64,000 nt of DNA from Tolypothrix sp. FACHB-123 (lineage in GTDB: Bacteria; Cyanobacteriota; Cyanobacteriia; Cyanobacteriales; Nostocaceae). This document shows positions 6,332 to 14,781 of this stretch, in pieces; positions within the stretch are counted from its first letter, which is position 1, and the number at the start of each line of letters is the position of its first letter. Under the pieces are notes generated by a model, which did no database searches, was not told the DNA's origin, and was given only the letters and a program-made list of their open reading frames with translations. The position numbers and the translations under genes were made by a program. Location of the stretch: contig NZ_JACJRE010000024.1 of assembly GCF_014697075.1 (NCBI RefSeq), forward strand, positions 1 to 64,000, read 5' to 3'.

Positions 6332-9217
6332 ATGTTGACTAATAATCAGATGGGGCCGCCAGAAAAACCTACAGCTGCTGAAAAACAGATACTTTCCTTG
6401 GGGCGTGTCCTTCAGAAACTCAGGGAAGAGGATAATGTTGAAGTTTTAATTGAAACTACTATTGCTTATATTAGAGAGCAATTTGATTACCAGCTAATTT
6501 GGGTTGCTCTTTATGATCGCCTAAATCATACATTATTCGGTAAAGGTGGCATCACGCCTAATAAAGAAACTAATTTTTTATATCAGCGGTTAGTTCTTAG
6601 TCCTGGAGATTTATTAGAACAAGTCGTGATTGAACAGCGTCCGCTGGGGCTAGCAGATTTAAGAGTTGAACACCGCGCTGAGACATTAAAAGATGTAGCC
6701 AAAAAATTTCAAATCCAAGGAACGGTAATTTTACCAATTCGCTATCGAGACTGCTGTTTGGGTTTGGTATTACTCGGTTCCCAAAACTGGGGCTATTTAT
6801 TGGGTGGAGATGCTAAGGCCAGACTTTTAATAGTCTTAGCAGAATTAGGAGCAATACTTTATCAACATGAGATAGATCTGCAACAAAAGCAAACCAAGCG
6901 GATTGAGGAGCCTTTGTTGCAATTGCTAGAGAATTTACGCTCCCTAACTAATTTTGAGGAAAAATTAGAAACAGTTGTCGAAGCCATTCATCAATTTGTT
7001 GCGCCTTCGCGAACAAATATTTACTGGTTTCAACGTGAAGGACGCTCTTTTTGGTGTCGGGCGAGCAATCAGCTTGTCAACCCAGGACGCAATGCGCCTC
7101 CATCTCAACCTGCATTAGGAATTTCCGCCCAGGACTTAACAGAATTTTATTATGCTTTAGCAGTCAATCAAATTGTCTGGATTGGGGAATCGCGTAGTTC
7201 TCTCAACACCCATGTTACAGGCAAACTACTACAACGCCTGCGAGTGCGATCGCTTTTAGCAGCTCCTATTATCTGTCAAAAGGACTTGCTGGGTTTTGTC
7301 GCAGTAGAAGGTCATCAACCACGCATTTGGACTGATGCAGACAAAAATTTTATTCAAAGCGCTGCGGGATTGATTTCTTTGGCTGCGCCTACGGAAAACA
7401 TGGAAGGTACCATCAGCCAAATTCAAGCTGATGCTCAGTTAACTAGTCAAGTTGCTCAAGCTATTTATAGCCAGCATGACTTGCAACAAGTACTACACAT
7501 CTGTGCGCAGCGAGTGTTAGAGCGACTAGCTACTACCCGCTTTTTATTGTTGCGCTACGATCCCGATCAAAATCACTATCAAATCCTCCACCAAAGCCAA
7601 ATTCAGCATCGCAGACCATTGACATTTACCCTCAATGCTCTGAAAGATTTGGATAGACAGCTGTTGCAACGTGCTACAGAAGCTGTAGAAATTGAAAATT
7701 TAGATGACGATCTGCGATTTTTTAATTGGCGTCCATTTCTGAGCGAACATGGCGTGCATTCCTTGTTGGTTTGCAACTGCTCTCAAGGTAATTCACCTAC
7801 AGCCCTTGTCGTCATTGCTGATGAAAAGTACCGTTCCTGGACGACTTTAGAAAAGGAATTGCTGTGGATTGTGAGTCAACAAGTGGGTGTAATTGTCCGT
7901 CAGTGGCAGCTACAAGACAATAACGAGCAGCAAAAAACAATTTTACAAAGTTTTCAACAATGCTTGCATATTCTGGGACAAAGCCAGAGTCCAATCACAC
8001 AGACAGAAGAATATCATTTAGAACGCACGGCACTGCAACAAATTGCATCTGTTGTCAATTGTCCTTTGGCAATCATGCTCTCTTGGTCACCTGGTGAGTA
8101 TCAAGCAAAAATTATACCTGGAGTATTTACCAATGAGGGATTCGAGGTTGTTGTCAATACATCTATTTCTATCCACACTGAAGTTCTGATTCAATGGGCA
8201 TTGAGCCAAGATAGCTACTTAAGCTTGACTATAGATGATTTACCACCACCAACCAGAAATTGGTTGTATGGTTATGATATTGGTCAAATTTTAGTGATAG
8301 TATTACGTACTTCTACGGCTTGCCAACCTAAAAGTGTGGTAATACTAGCAGACCATAGACAGCGTTATTGGTCAGAACAAAGCCTGAATGCCGCAGAAAC
8401 GCTGGTTTTTCAACTAGCATGGTTACAGCGTCAACAGGACATTACACAACTTCTAGAGTCTACAACCCAAGACTTACGCCAGCTCAATTGGTACAAGCAC
8501 CGTTATCTCGAAGAAATTTATAGAGCAACAACACCATTAATATCGCAAATCAATGATTTGGGGATTAATGCTCAAGAAGTCAAAGATACACGTACTCAGC
8601 CACTATTACGGCAATTAGAACAGACAACAGCGGCGATCGCCGAATTGCTCAAAAATGAGCAATGGGAATTACAAATGAAATGGGAAACTGTACCCATAGC
8701 CAGTTTGTTGAAAAGAGCGATCGCCCGATTAGACAATTTACTCAAACAAAATAAGTTGTGGATTGGCGTACATGGTTTAGCATCGTCAGATGCAAATCAA
8801 GACTCGATTAAAACTGCTGCGGATCTCAATATTACTCAAGCCTTAGCCAATCAATCTGCAATGGCGATCGCTGGTGATATTGCCAAAATAGAAATGGTGC
8901 TTCATGAATTATTGCTTGCAGCTTGTCACCGTTCTCCATCAGGCGGCAGAGTTGATATTTGGTGTCGCCGTTTAGAAGCAGGAATGTTAGATATTTCCAT
9001 CACAGACAACGGGGAGATAGAATCACAGCTACTAGCAGAACTCAATCAAACCCAACCCAAGGATGTGCTGGCTGTGTCTAGCCTAGATCGACCACCTGGT
9101 TTACATTTACTAATCTGCCAAAATTTCAGCCGCCAAATGAAAGGAGAATTGCATTTCTATCAATTAGAAGATAGTCGCATAGTCAGCCGTTTATTATTGC
9201 CGTTAGCAAATCACTGA
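6332..9217 (+). CDS. multi-GAF histidine-kinase-like protein lacking the H-box histidine
   Basis: A 961-residue soluble protein. I see about four GAF-like segments (roughly 30-180, 200-350, 380-530 and 560-700), then a helical dimerisation-like region and a C-terminal HATPase-like domain (about 790-961) with HELLLAACHRSPSGG as N-box, DISITDNGEI as G1 and GLHLLICQNF as G2. In the dimerisation helix the usual SHELRTPL reads IYRATTPL, with Tyr730 where the phospho-acceptor His should be; the nearest His is seven residues earlier (YKHRYLEE). The N-box and G1 are also weak. It may be a degenerate kinase that senses ligands through GAF domains, or it may use the earlier His. No response regulator is adjacent. 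Confidence 0.85.
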   Translation: MLTNNQMGPPEKPTAAEKQILSLGRVLQKLREEDNVEVLIETTIAYIREQFDYQLIWVALYDRLNHTLFGKGGITPNKETNFLYQRLVLSPGDLLEQVVIEQRPLGLADLRVEHRAETLKDVAKKFQIQGTVILPIRYRDCCLGLVLLGSQNWGYLLGGDAKARLLIVLAELGAILYQHEIDLQQKQTKRIEEPLLQLLENLRSLTNFEEKLETVVEAIHQFVAPSRTNIYWFQREGRSFWCRASNQLVNPGRNAPPSQPALGISAQDLTEFYYALAVNQIVWIGESRSSLNTHVTGKLLQRLRVRSLLAAPIICQKDLLGFVAVEGHQPRIWTDADKNFIQSAAGLISLAAPTENMEGTISQIQADAQLTSQVAQAIYSQHDLQQVLHICAQRVLERLATTRFLLLRYDPDQNHYQILHQSQIQHRRPLTFTLNALKDLDRQLLQRATEAVEIENLDDDLRFFNWRPFLSEHGVHSLLVCNCSQGNSPTALVVIADEKYRSWTTLEKELLWIVSQQVGVIVRQWQLQDNNEQQKTILQSFQQCLHILGQSQSPITQTEEYHLERTALQQIASVVNCPLAIMLSWSPGEYQAKIIPGVFTNEGFEVVVNTSISIHTEVLIQWALSQDSYLSLTIDDLPPPTRNWLYGYDIGQILVIVLRTSTACQPKSVVILADHRQRYWSEQSLNAAETLVFQLAWLQRQQDITQLLESTTQDLRQLNWYKHRYLEEIYRATTPLISQINDLGINAQEVKDTRTQPLLRQLEQTTAAIAELLKNEQWELQMKWETVPIASLLKRAIARLDNLLKQNKLWIGVHGLASSDANQDSIKTAADLNITQALANQSAMAIAGDIAKIEMVLHELLLAACHRSPSGGRVDIWCRRLEAGMLDISITDNGEIESQLLAELNQTQPKDVLAVSSLDRPPGLHLLICQNFSRQMKGELHFYQLEDSRIVSRLLLPLANH

Positions 9218-9230
9218 ACAGGACTTACGC

Positions 9231-9344
9231 AAGCAAAATTTGTCATTGCGACCGGAACGAAGTGTAGGGAAGCAATCCCAGAATATCAGGCGATTACGTC
9301 GCTACGCTCGTAATGACGTAATTCGGTAATTTTTGCGTAAATAC
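9231..9344. repeat. dispersed MITE-like repeat
   Basis: About 114 bases bounded by imperfect inverted ends ACTTACGCA...TGCGTAAAT, with an internal pair GTCATTGCGA/CGTAATGAC. It has no coding capacity. The form is that of non-autonomous transposable repeats common in cyanobacteria. The rest of the gap to 9699 shows no gene or clear signal. Confidence 0.6.
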
Positions 9345-9699
9345 TCTCTATGAATAAGTTATTAAAACAACATCATATTTTGACTTGATTTGTGAGGGGT
9401 ATAACCCACAAATTTGCAGACTTTTTACTAGTAGCAAATCCCTAGACTTACTGAGATTTGTCTCGGTCTAAATCGCTGAAAATACAGCCAAAATCTATCT
9501 ATATAAGGCTTTTGACAATTGCTAGAGAGTCTCAATAGCCCCAAATCTGCCTGAATCCTCCATTAGAATGGGCAGAAATAACCCTATAGGGGGAGTCACC
9601 CCACATTTATTTGCTAAAAGTATCCTCCGGTTGTAACAATTTAGTTATAATATTTTTCCATTGCTCTCGCATTTTTTCTCTAATTTACACAGTATTGAT

Positions 9700-9870
9700 A
9701 TGGGGCGTACACGTTCTAAATCTGACTTGCCTACAAAAATCTGTCTGGTATGTGAACGTCCCTTTACCTGGCGCAAGAAATGGCAAGATTGCTGGGACGA
9801 AGTCAAATACTGCTCAGAACGTTGCCGCCGTCGGCGTTCCGAGGTTAAAAATGAAACTAACTCAAACTAA
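9700..9870 (+). CDS. DUF2256 small zinc-finger-like protein
   Basis: A 56-residue basic protein. Four cysteines are arranged as CLVC...YCSERC around the motif ERPFTWRKKW, characteristic of the DUF2256 family, and a run of arginines follows. The cysteines probably bind zinc; function is not established for the family. The ATG at 9700 (MGRTRSK) matches the family start; the frame is open further upstream only from a TTG. The stop is 32 bases before the isoaspartyl peptidase start, so the two are probably co-transcribed. Confidence 0.85.
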   Translation: MGRTRSKSDLPTKICLVCERPFTWRKKWQDCWDEVKYCSERCRRRRSEVKNETNSN

Positions 9871-9902
9871 CACCACACAGACGCAAATAGCGCAAACAAT
9901 AT

Positions 9903-10868
9903 ATGAAGTTACAGGTGCAGCCAAAATTAATTATTCATGGAGGGGCTGGTAGTTCACTACACGGAAAAGGTGGAGTGGAGGCGGTGCGCCAAGCGCTTTA
10001 TCAAGTGGTAGAGGAAGTGTATTCTCTGCTAGCTTCTGGAGCAAATGCTTCTGAAGCTGTGGTGCTAGGCTGCCAATTGTTGGAAGATAACCCCCGCTTT
10101 AATGCTGGTACTGGTTCGGTACTGCAATCTGATGGGCAAATTCGCATGAGTGCTTCCCTGATGGATGGAACATTAGGACGCTTCAGTGGTGTCATTAATG
10201 TCTCACGGGTAAAAAATCCAATCCAGTTGGCACAATTTTTACAAACATCTCCAGACAGAGTACTGTCAGATTACGGTTCAGCAGAACTGGCGCGGGAGTT
10301 ACAAATTCCTAGCTATAACGCTTTAACTGATTTGCGGTTACAAGAATGGATACAGGAACGGCAGGATAATTTTAAAAGCACAATGGCTGGGGTGATAGCA
10401 GAACCAGAACTTGTGGAAAGCAGTAATGCTGGACGTGGCACTATAGGTGTAGTAGCTTTAGATACCTATGGTAGATTATCTGCTGGTACTTCTACGGGCG
10501 GTAAGGGTTTTGAGCGGATTGGCAGAGTTAGTGATTCGGCTATGCCTGCGGGTAATTATGCAACTACCAAAGCGGCTGTAAGCTGTACTGGGATTGGGGA
10601 AGATATTATTGATGAATGTCTAGCCGCCAAGATAGTTGTGCGCGTAACTGATGGGATGTCGTTGCAAGAGGCGATGCAGCGCTCATTTGCAGAAGCTCAT
10701 GACAATCAACGGGATTTTGGCGCGATCGCACTGGATGCAACAGGCGCGATATCTTGGGGTAAAACTAGCCAAGTCTTACTCGCTGCCTACCATGACGGTT
10801 ACAAGCTGGGCGATACTTTAGAACTACCAGTAGCGACAAACGTTGGTTGTATCGTTAATCCTGAGTAA
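9903..10868 (+). CDS. iaaA: isoaspartyl peptidase / plant-type L-asparaginase
   Basis: An Ntn-hydrolase (321 residues) that is expected to cleave itself and then hydrolyse isoaspartyl dipeptides and asparagine. The N-terminal IIHGGAGS, the NAGTGSVLQ motif and the autocleavage site GRG-Thr180 (GTIGVVALD), with STGGKGFERIGRVSDSAMPAGNYA after it, are all present, so alpha and beta subunits should form. It follows the DUF2256 gene closely. A 42-base tandem array begins about 30 bases after its stop codon. A role in recycling damaged protein or nitrogen-rich dipeptides is inferred from the family. Confidence 0.93.
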   Translation: MKLQVQPKLIIHGGAGSSLHGKGGVEAVRQALYQVVEEVYSLLASGANASEAVVLGCQLLEDNPRFNAGTGSVLQSDGQIRMSASLMDGTLGRFSGVINVSRVKNPIQLAQFLQTSPDRVLSDYGSAELARELQIPSYNALTDLRLQEWIQERQDNFKSTMAGVIAEPELVESSNAGRGTIGVVALDTYGRLSAGTSTGGKGFERIGRVSDSAMPAGNYATTKAAVSCTGIGEDIIDECLAAKIVVRVTDGMSLQEAMQRSFAEAHDNQRDFGAIALDATGAISWGKTSQVLLAAYHDGYKLGDTLELPVATNVGCIVNPE

Positions 10869-10898
10869 ATTATTGAAAACTCGGTAATTAACAATAAG

Positions 10899-11290
10899 AA
10901 CGAATGTGATCGCTTTGATAACGAACGTCGTCATGTTGGTAACGAATGCGATCGCTTTGATAACGAACGTCGTCACGTTGATAACGAATGCGATCGCTTT
11001 GATAACGAACGTCGTCACGTTGGTAATGAATGCGATCGCTTTGATAACGAACGTCGTCACGTTGATAACGAATGCGATCGCTTTGATAACGAACGTCGTC
11101 ACGTTGGTAATGAATGCGATCGCTTTGATAACGAACGTCGTCACGTTGATAACGAATGCGATCGCTTTGATAACGAACGTCGTCACGTTGGTAATGAATG
11201 CGATCGCTTTGATAACGAACGTCGTCACGTTGGTAACGAATGTCGTCATGTTCATAACCAACATCGTCATGTTCTCGATGAATGTCGTGA
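10899..11290. repeat. tandem array, 42-base unit made of two 21-base halves, containing HIP1
   Basis: About nine units. Each has GATAACGAACGTCGTCACGTT followed by a second 21-mer beginning GATAACGAATGCGATCGC. Adjacent units alternate slightly (GATAACGAA versus GGTAATGAA), giving an 84-base super-period. One half carries the palindrome AACGT-CGTC-ACGTT, the other the HIP1 octamer GCGATCGC. Because 21 is divisible by three, long frames stay open on both strands as heptad repeats, but none has a ribosome binding site or family match, so I do not call a gene. The array begins about 30 bases after the iaaA stop. Confidence 0.95.
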
Positions 11291-11402
11291 TTTGAGTGAC
11301 TACAGCTTGTCAATTTGCAGAATGCGATCGCATTTCCTCATCTCAAACTTTAATTCGCAAAACTTCTATTGCTATTCAAGTAATTTCAAAACTTTCAGGA
11401 GA

Positions 11403-11474
11403 TGGGTGACCTGAGATTCGAACTCAGAACCAGCGGATTAAGAGTCCGATGCTCTACCGTTGAGCTAGTCACCC
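11403..11474 (-). tRNA. tRNA-Lys (anticodon CTT)
   Basis: A complete cloverleaf on the minus strand: acceptor GGGTGAC/GTCACCC, D arm GCTC, AACGGTA, GAGC, anticodon loop CTCTTAA with CTT, a five-base variable loop TGGTT, and T arm CTGAG, TTCGAAT, CTCAG. CCA is not encoded. It is a normal tRNA and a useful contrast with the interrupted tRNA-like genes at 891-3604. Confidence 0.95.
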
Positions 11475-11523
11475 ATACAAAAAGTGATTATAGCAAATCG
11501 CTAGCGGCTTTACTAGTCCTAAA

Positions 11524-13785
11524 TCAGAGCAATTTTTTGGCTATCGGGAATTTCACGATAAAGCTAGTTCCTCCGGCTACGCTTTCTACTTGAATTGCAC
11601 CGCCTAAATGTTGCACCATTTTCTCGACTAATGCTAGTTCTAGACCAGTTCCGCTATGTTTCCAAGAATCGTTTTGGGCAAGGTGATAAAATGGCTGAAA
11701 AATTTTTGCCTGTTGTTTGGCAGATATTTCTAACCCGGAATTGTGGAAGCTAATCTGCATCATATCTGCTATCAAGTATGCAGATACGGTAATTGTCTCA
11801 CCTGCTGGTGTGTATTTGCAGACATGGCTTAAAATTTCGGTGACGATGCGCTCTAATTCGGTGATCTCTGTTTCTAAAGGTGGGAGTGCTGTTTGAATAT
11901 CCAGTTTTAAATGCTGACGCTGACAGGCTGTAACTTCGCGAAAGGATTCAATAATTGGATGTAGCCAGGTTTGTAAATCGATGGGGATAAGGGTATGACG
12001 ATCAAGTGGGGTTTGGGTTTGGGTGAGTGTCAGTAAGTCTTTAATTAATTTGCTACCTCTGCCACATTCACTATGGAGAATCTGCAATAATTGGGAAACT
12101 ATATCTTTATCGGCTAATTTCTCGGTTGTGAGGACACTTTCTAGGGTTTGGGCTGCAAGGCTAATGCTGGTGATGGGTGTGCGCAATTCTTGAGCTAGGG
12201 TGCGGAGAAATTCGCTTTTGCGGCGATCGCTTTTATTTAATTCTTGCGCCTGGGTTTGGATAGTTTCATTCAACCGTGATTGACGCAGAGCGATCGCACA
12301 TTCATTGGCGATTTGCGCCACTATTTCCTGTTCCCATTCATCAAATGGTTGTTGTGTGGCGCGAATCACCCAAAGATTACCAATCATTCTTTGAGCATCA
12401 AATATCGGGTAAGCTATCTGCGTAATTAGCCGGATTTGGGGTTGCCATCCAGGTAAAATTTCTACAGAATGCAGAGGTTGTTTTTGCAGGAGTTTTTGAT
12501 AAACTCCGGGGAAGTCTGCAACTGATTTCGTTGATCCTGCACAGAATGGTGGGCTATTGCTGTATTCATAGACTATGGTTGCTGTGGTGCAGTCAGGATC
12601 GTAAAGTTCAAGATGACAGCGATCGCTTTGTAATAATTTGGCTAATTCCCAAACTGCTATTTCTAGTATCTGGCTGATATCTACATCGTTGCGGATTTTT
12701 TCTGTAATCTGTCGCGTCAATCCTTGAAATGCTTGGATTTTCTGCAATTGGGCTGTATAGTTATGCCTTTGCAATTCCATTTCAGCTTTAAGTTGCTGTA
12801 CTTGCTGCTGAAGTTCTATTTGCTGGGTTGCAATACCAATTTGATTTGCGAGATGCTTAAGTAAGTCAATTTCTGAATCTTGCCATTGATGTGGTTTATG
12901 GCAATGCTGGGCAATCAATAGCCCCCATAACTGCTGCTGGGATAAAATTGGCACAACTAAATTCGCCCGAACTTGCAACGAGGCGAGAAAGTCAATTTGA
13001 CAAGGATGTAACCCAGCTGCGTAGATATCTTCAATTACTTGAATCCCTCCTCGTTGATAGCGATCGCGATTTTTGCTACTAAAGCAAGGATCGCTGATAT
13101 TTTGATTCAACAAAGGGCCGCTAGCCGCTATAGTGGCTTCAGCAACGATCGCATCATTGCCATCAGCTATGAAGCGGTAAATTAAAACGCGATCGCTATC
13201 TAATAAATTCCGCCCTTCTTTAACTATCTGTGAGAGAATTGTCTCTAAATCTTCAGCTTGACCAATTCTTTGGGTGATCGCTTCTACCAATTTTGCTCTT
13301 TGCTGCTGTAAGCGATCGCTGCGTTCTACCTGCTTTGTCGGCGTAATATTACTACTAGTGCCAATTAAACGGTAAATCCTGGAGTTCTCATCTCGTAAGG
13401 GCGTTAAAGTCGTACTCCACCAAGTTTTAACTCCTTGAAATTGCAAGCATTGTTCATAGGAAATAGTTTTACCAAACCGCACGCAGTCACTATAACGCTG
13501 GCGTACCTTAGCCGCATCCGCAGGTGAGAGAATATCCTCTGGTTTTTTCCCTTTAAGTTCATCCGAGCGAATTCCGATCCAGCGTTCATGAGTTGGGTTT
13601 AGCGCCACATAGCGAAAATCCCCATCTTCGAGAACATCTACTACAAAAATCGATGCTTGCCCAGAATCGTATATGCTCAGTAGAAACTGCTCACTACTAC
13701 TTTGATCCGCATTTGTTCCGAAGAGAAAGTAAGGCGGTGATAGTGGTTTCATCTCTACAATTGATTCGGATTGATTAATATTCAT
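11524..13785 (-). CDS. PAS-GAF(cyanobacteriochrome-like)-GAF kinase-like protein with H-box Gln
   Basis: A 753-residue protein: PAS about 35-150, first GAF about 170-325, coiled coil, second GAF about 355-500, HisKA-like 520-590, HATPase 640-750. The first GAF is close to phytochrome/cyanobacteriochrome domains: DRVLIYRF, DPCF, VIEDIYAAGLHPCQ, VRANLVVPI and LWGLLIAQHC. The canonical chromophore cysteine is present (Cys262), though the usual next His is Gln. In the H-box, SHELRTPL reads AQELRTPI, so the phospho-acceptor is Gln532; N-box Asn is His and the G1 Asp is Asn (FHNSG). It may sense light, but classic autokinase activity looks lost. The stop lies about 50 bases upstream of tRNA-Lys. 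Confidence 0.85.
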   Translation of the reverse strand: MNINQSESIVEMKPLSPPYFLFGTNADQSSSEQFLLSIYDSGQASIFVVDVLEDGDFRYVALNPTHERWIGIRSDELKGKKPEDILSPADAAKVRQRYSDCVRFGKTISYEQCLQFQGVKTWWSTTLTPLRDENSRIYRLIGTSSNITPTKQVERSDRLQQQRAKLVEAITQRIGQAEDLETILSQIVKEGRNLLDSDRVLIYRFIADGNDAIVAEATIAASGPLLNQNISDPCFSSKNRDRYQRGGIQVIEDIYAAGLHPCQIDFLASLQVRANLVVPILSQQQLWGLLIAQHCHKPHQWQDSEIDLLKHLANQIGIATQQIELQQQVQQLKAEMELQRHNYTAQLQKIQAFQGLTRQITEKIRNDVDISQILEIAVWELAKLLQSDRCHLELYDPDCTTATIVYEYSNSPPFCAGSTKSVADFPGVYQKLLQKQPLHSVEILPGWQPQIRLITQIAYPIFDAQRMIGNLWVIRATQQPFDEWEQEIVAQIANECAIALRQSRLNETIQTQAQELNKSDRRKSEFLRTLAQELRTPITSISLAAQTLESVLTTEKLADKDIVSQLLQILHSECGRGSKLIKDLLTLTQTQTPLDRHTLIPIDLQTWLHPIIESFREVTACQRQHLKLDIQTALPPLETEITELERIVTEILSHVCKYTPAGETITVSAYLIADMMQISFHNSGLEISAKQQAKIFQPFYHLAQNDSWKHSGTGLELALVEKMVQHLGGAIQVESVAGGTSFIVKFPIAKKLL

Positions 13786-14107
13786 GCGAGAGTCCCTGTA
13801 TGGTGTTACTGACTCATCTAGGCGCTCTCGTAATTTTTCCTATAGTAAAAATCTCCCTTAGCGCCTACAGCAAAGGATTGTCAGCCTTTATTTGTGGTTA
13901 TTTTGTTTCTTTTTCTATTGACAATCAAAAATCTCGACAAGCTTATCAAAGTAAGCTTAATAATTTCTTATTCATGAAAAGCTGAAATGCATGAACAAGT
14001 TAGTGCAAAGAGAATCGAGTTTTGATTGTTAACAATTCCTTAAGATTTTTGCACATATTTTATGTACAATCAAGCCGGATCGTCAAGATTTGCAATAATT
14101 CTTTATG

Positions 14108-14173
14108 GTTGACTGTTGACTGTTGACTGTTGACTGTTGACTGTTGACTGTTGACTGTTGACTGTTGACTGTA
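14108..14173. repeat. heptanucleotide STRR (TTGACTG), about nine units
   Basis: A near-perfect run of TTGACTG between the 13785 gene start and the 14206 gene end, followed by degenerate ACAACTG/ACTATTG units to 14220. The remainder of 13786-14205 is AT-rich with no supported gene. Confidence 0.9.
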
Positions 14174-14205
14174 GTTACCACTAACAACTGACAACTGACT
14201 ACTGA

Positions 14206-14781
14206 CTATTGACTATTGACTAATATATACATATTTATCCCAGTAAGTATTGCTAATACTAACCAAGCGATCGCTAAACCGATGACTTCGCCTAAAAATA
14301 TTTCGCTGATTTGGCGTAAAATTATACCGATAGCTGAGCCGATAGCTAGAGCGATCGCCCAACTCACTGCACTAATGAATATCCAGCGCCAAGCGAAAGC
14401 AACTGATTGATAAATGGCTAACCATTGGGCGATTCCTAGGACAAAACCGCCCAAAGCGCCGGAAAATGCACTATCAAGGATTCTTAAAGGGAAAAATTGC
14501 CTGCTGGGGACAAACCAACCTAATACACCCACACCCATAAGTGCGATCGCCATCCAAGCACTAACGGTGAAAAATAACCAGCGTACACCGAAGTTAGTGT
14601 GTTTGAGGATGAGCATTTGCGCTGAGGCGATCGCTAAAGAACCAATAAAAGCTTGTAAAATTCCCACATCTGGCTTTTCGCCAATCTCAACGAATAGTAA
14701 ACTCAGCACAAAACCGCTAAAAGTAGCGATCGTCCACTGTAATGTAAAGCTAAATTGAGTTTTGGCTGGTGCAAATAGCAT
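14206..14781 (-). CDS. integral membrane protein, unknown function
   Basis: About 191 residues with four to five hydrophobic segments (near residues 14-32, 42-58, 68-88, 104-124, 130-185). Gly/Ala-rich helices such as AFSGALGGFVLGIAQWLAIY and AIGSAIGIIL recall cyanobacterial membrane proteins of unknown role. Start is ATG at 14781, which overlaps the stop of the upstream hydrolase gene as TGATG, so translation is probably coupled. No catalytic motif is visible, and no function can be assigned. Confidence 0.75.
   Translation of the reverse strand: MLFAPAKTQFSFTLQWTIATFSGFVLSLLFVEIGEKPDVGILQAFIGSLAIASAQMLILKHTNFGVRWLFFTVSAWMAIALMGVGVLGWFVPSRQFFPLRILDSAFSGALGGFVLGIAQWLAIYQSVAFAWRWIFISAVSWAIALAIGSAIGIILRQISEIFLGEVIGLAIAWLVLAILTGINMYILVNSQ

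Noticed and set aside
9611-9952. Frame overlapping the DUF2256 and iaaA starts
   Set aside because: It runs out of frame across two well-supported genes.
10899-11290. CRISPR array
   Set aside because: Units are contiguous with no unique spacers, and no cas genes are present.
10888-11313. Repeat proteins encoded by the 42-base array on either strand
   Set aside because: Frames are open on both strands merely because the period is divisible by three; there is no ribosome binding site or family similarity.
13800-13985. Short plus-strand frame between the kinase and STRR
   Set aside because: No ribosome binding site or recognisable protein; it lies in the probable promoter region of the minus-strand kinase.
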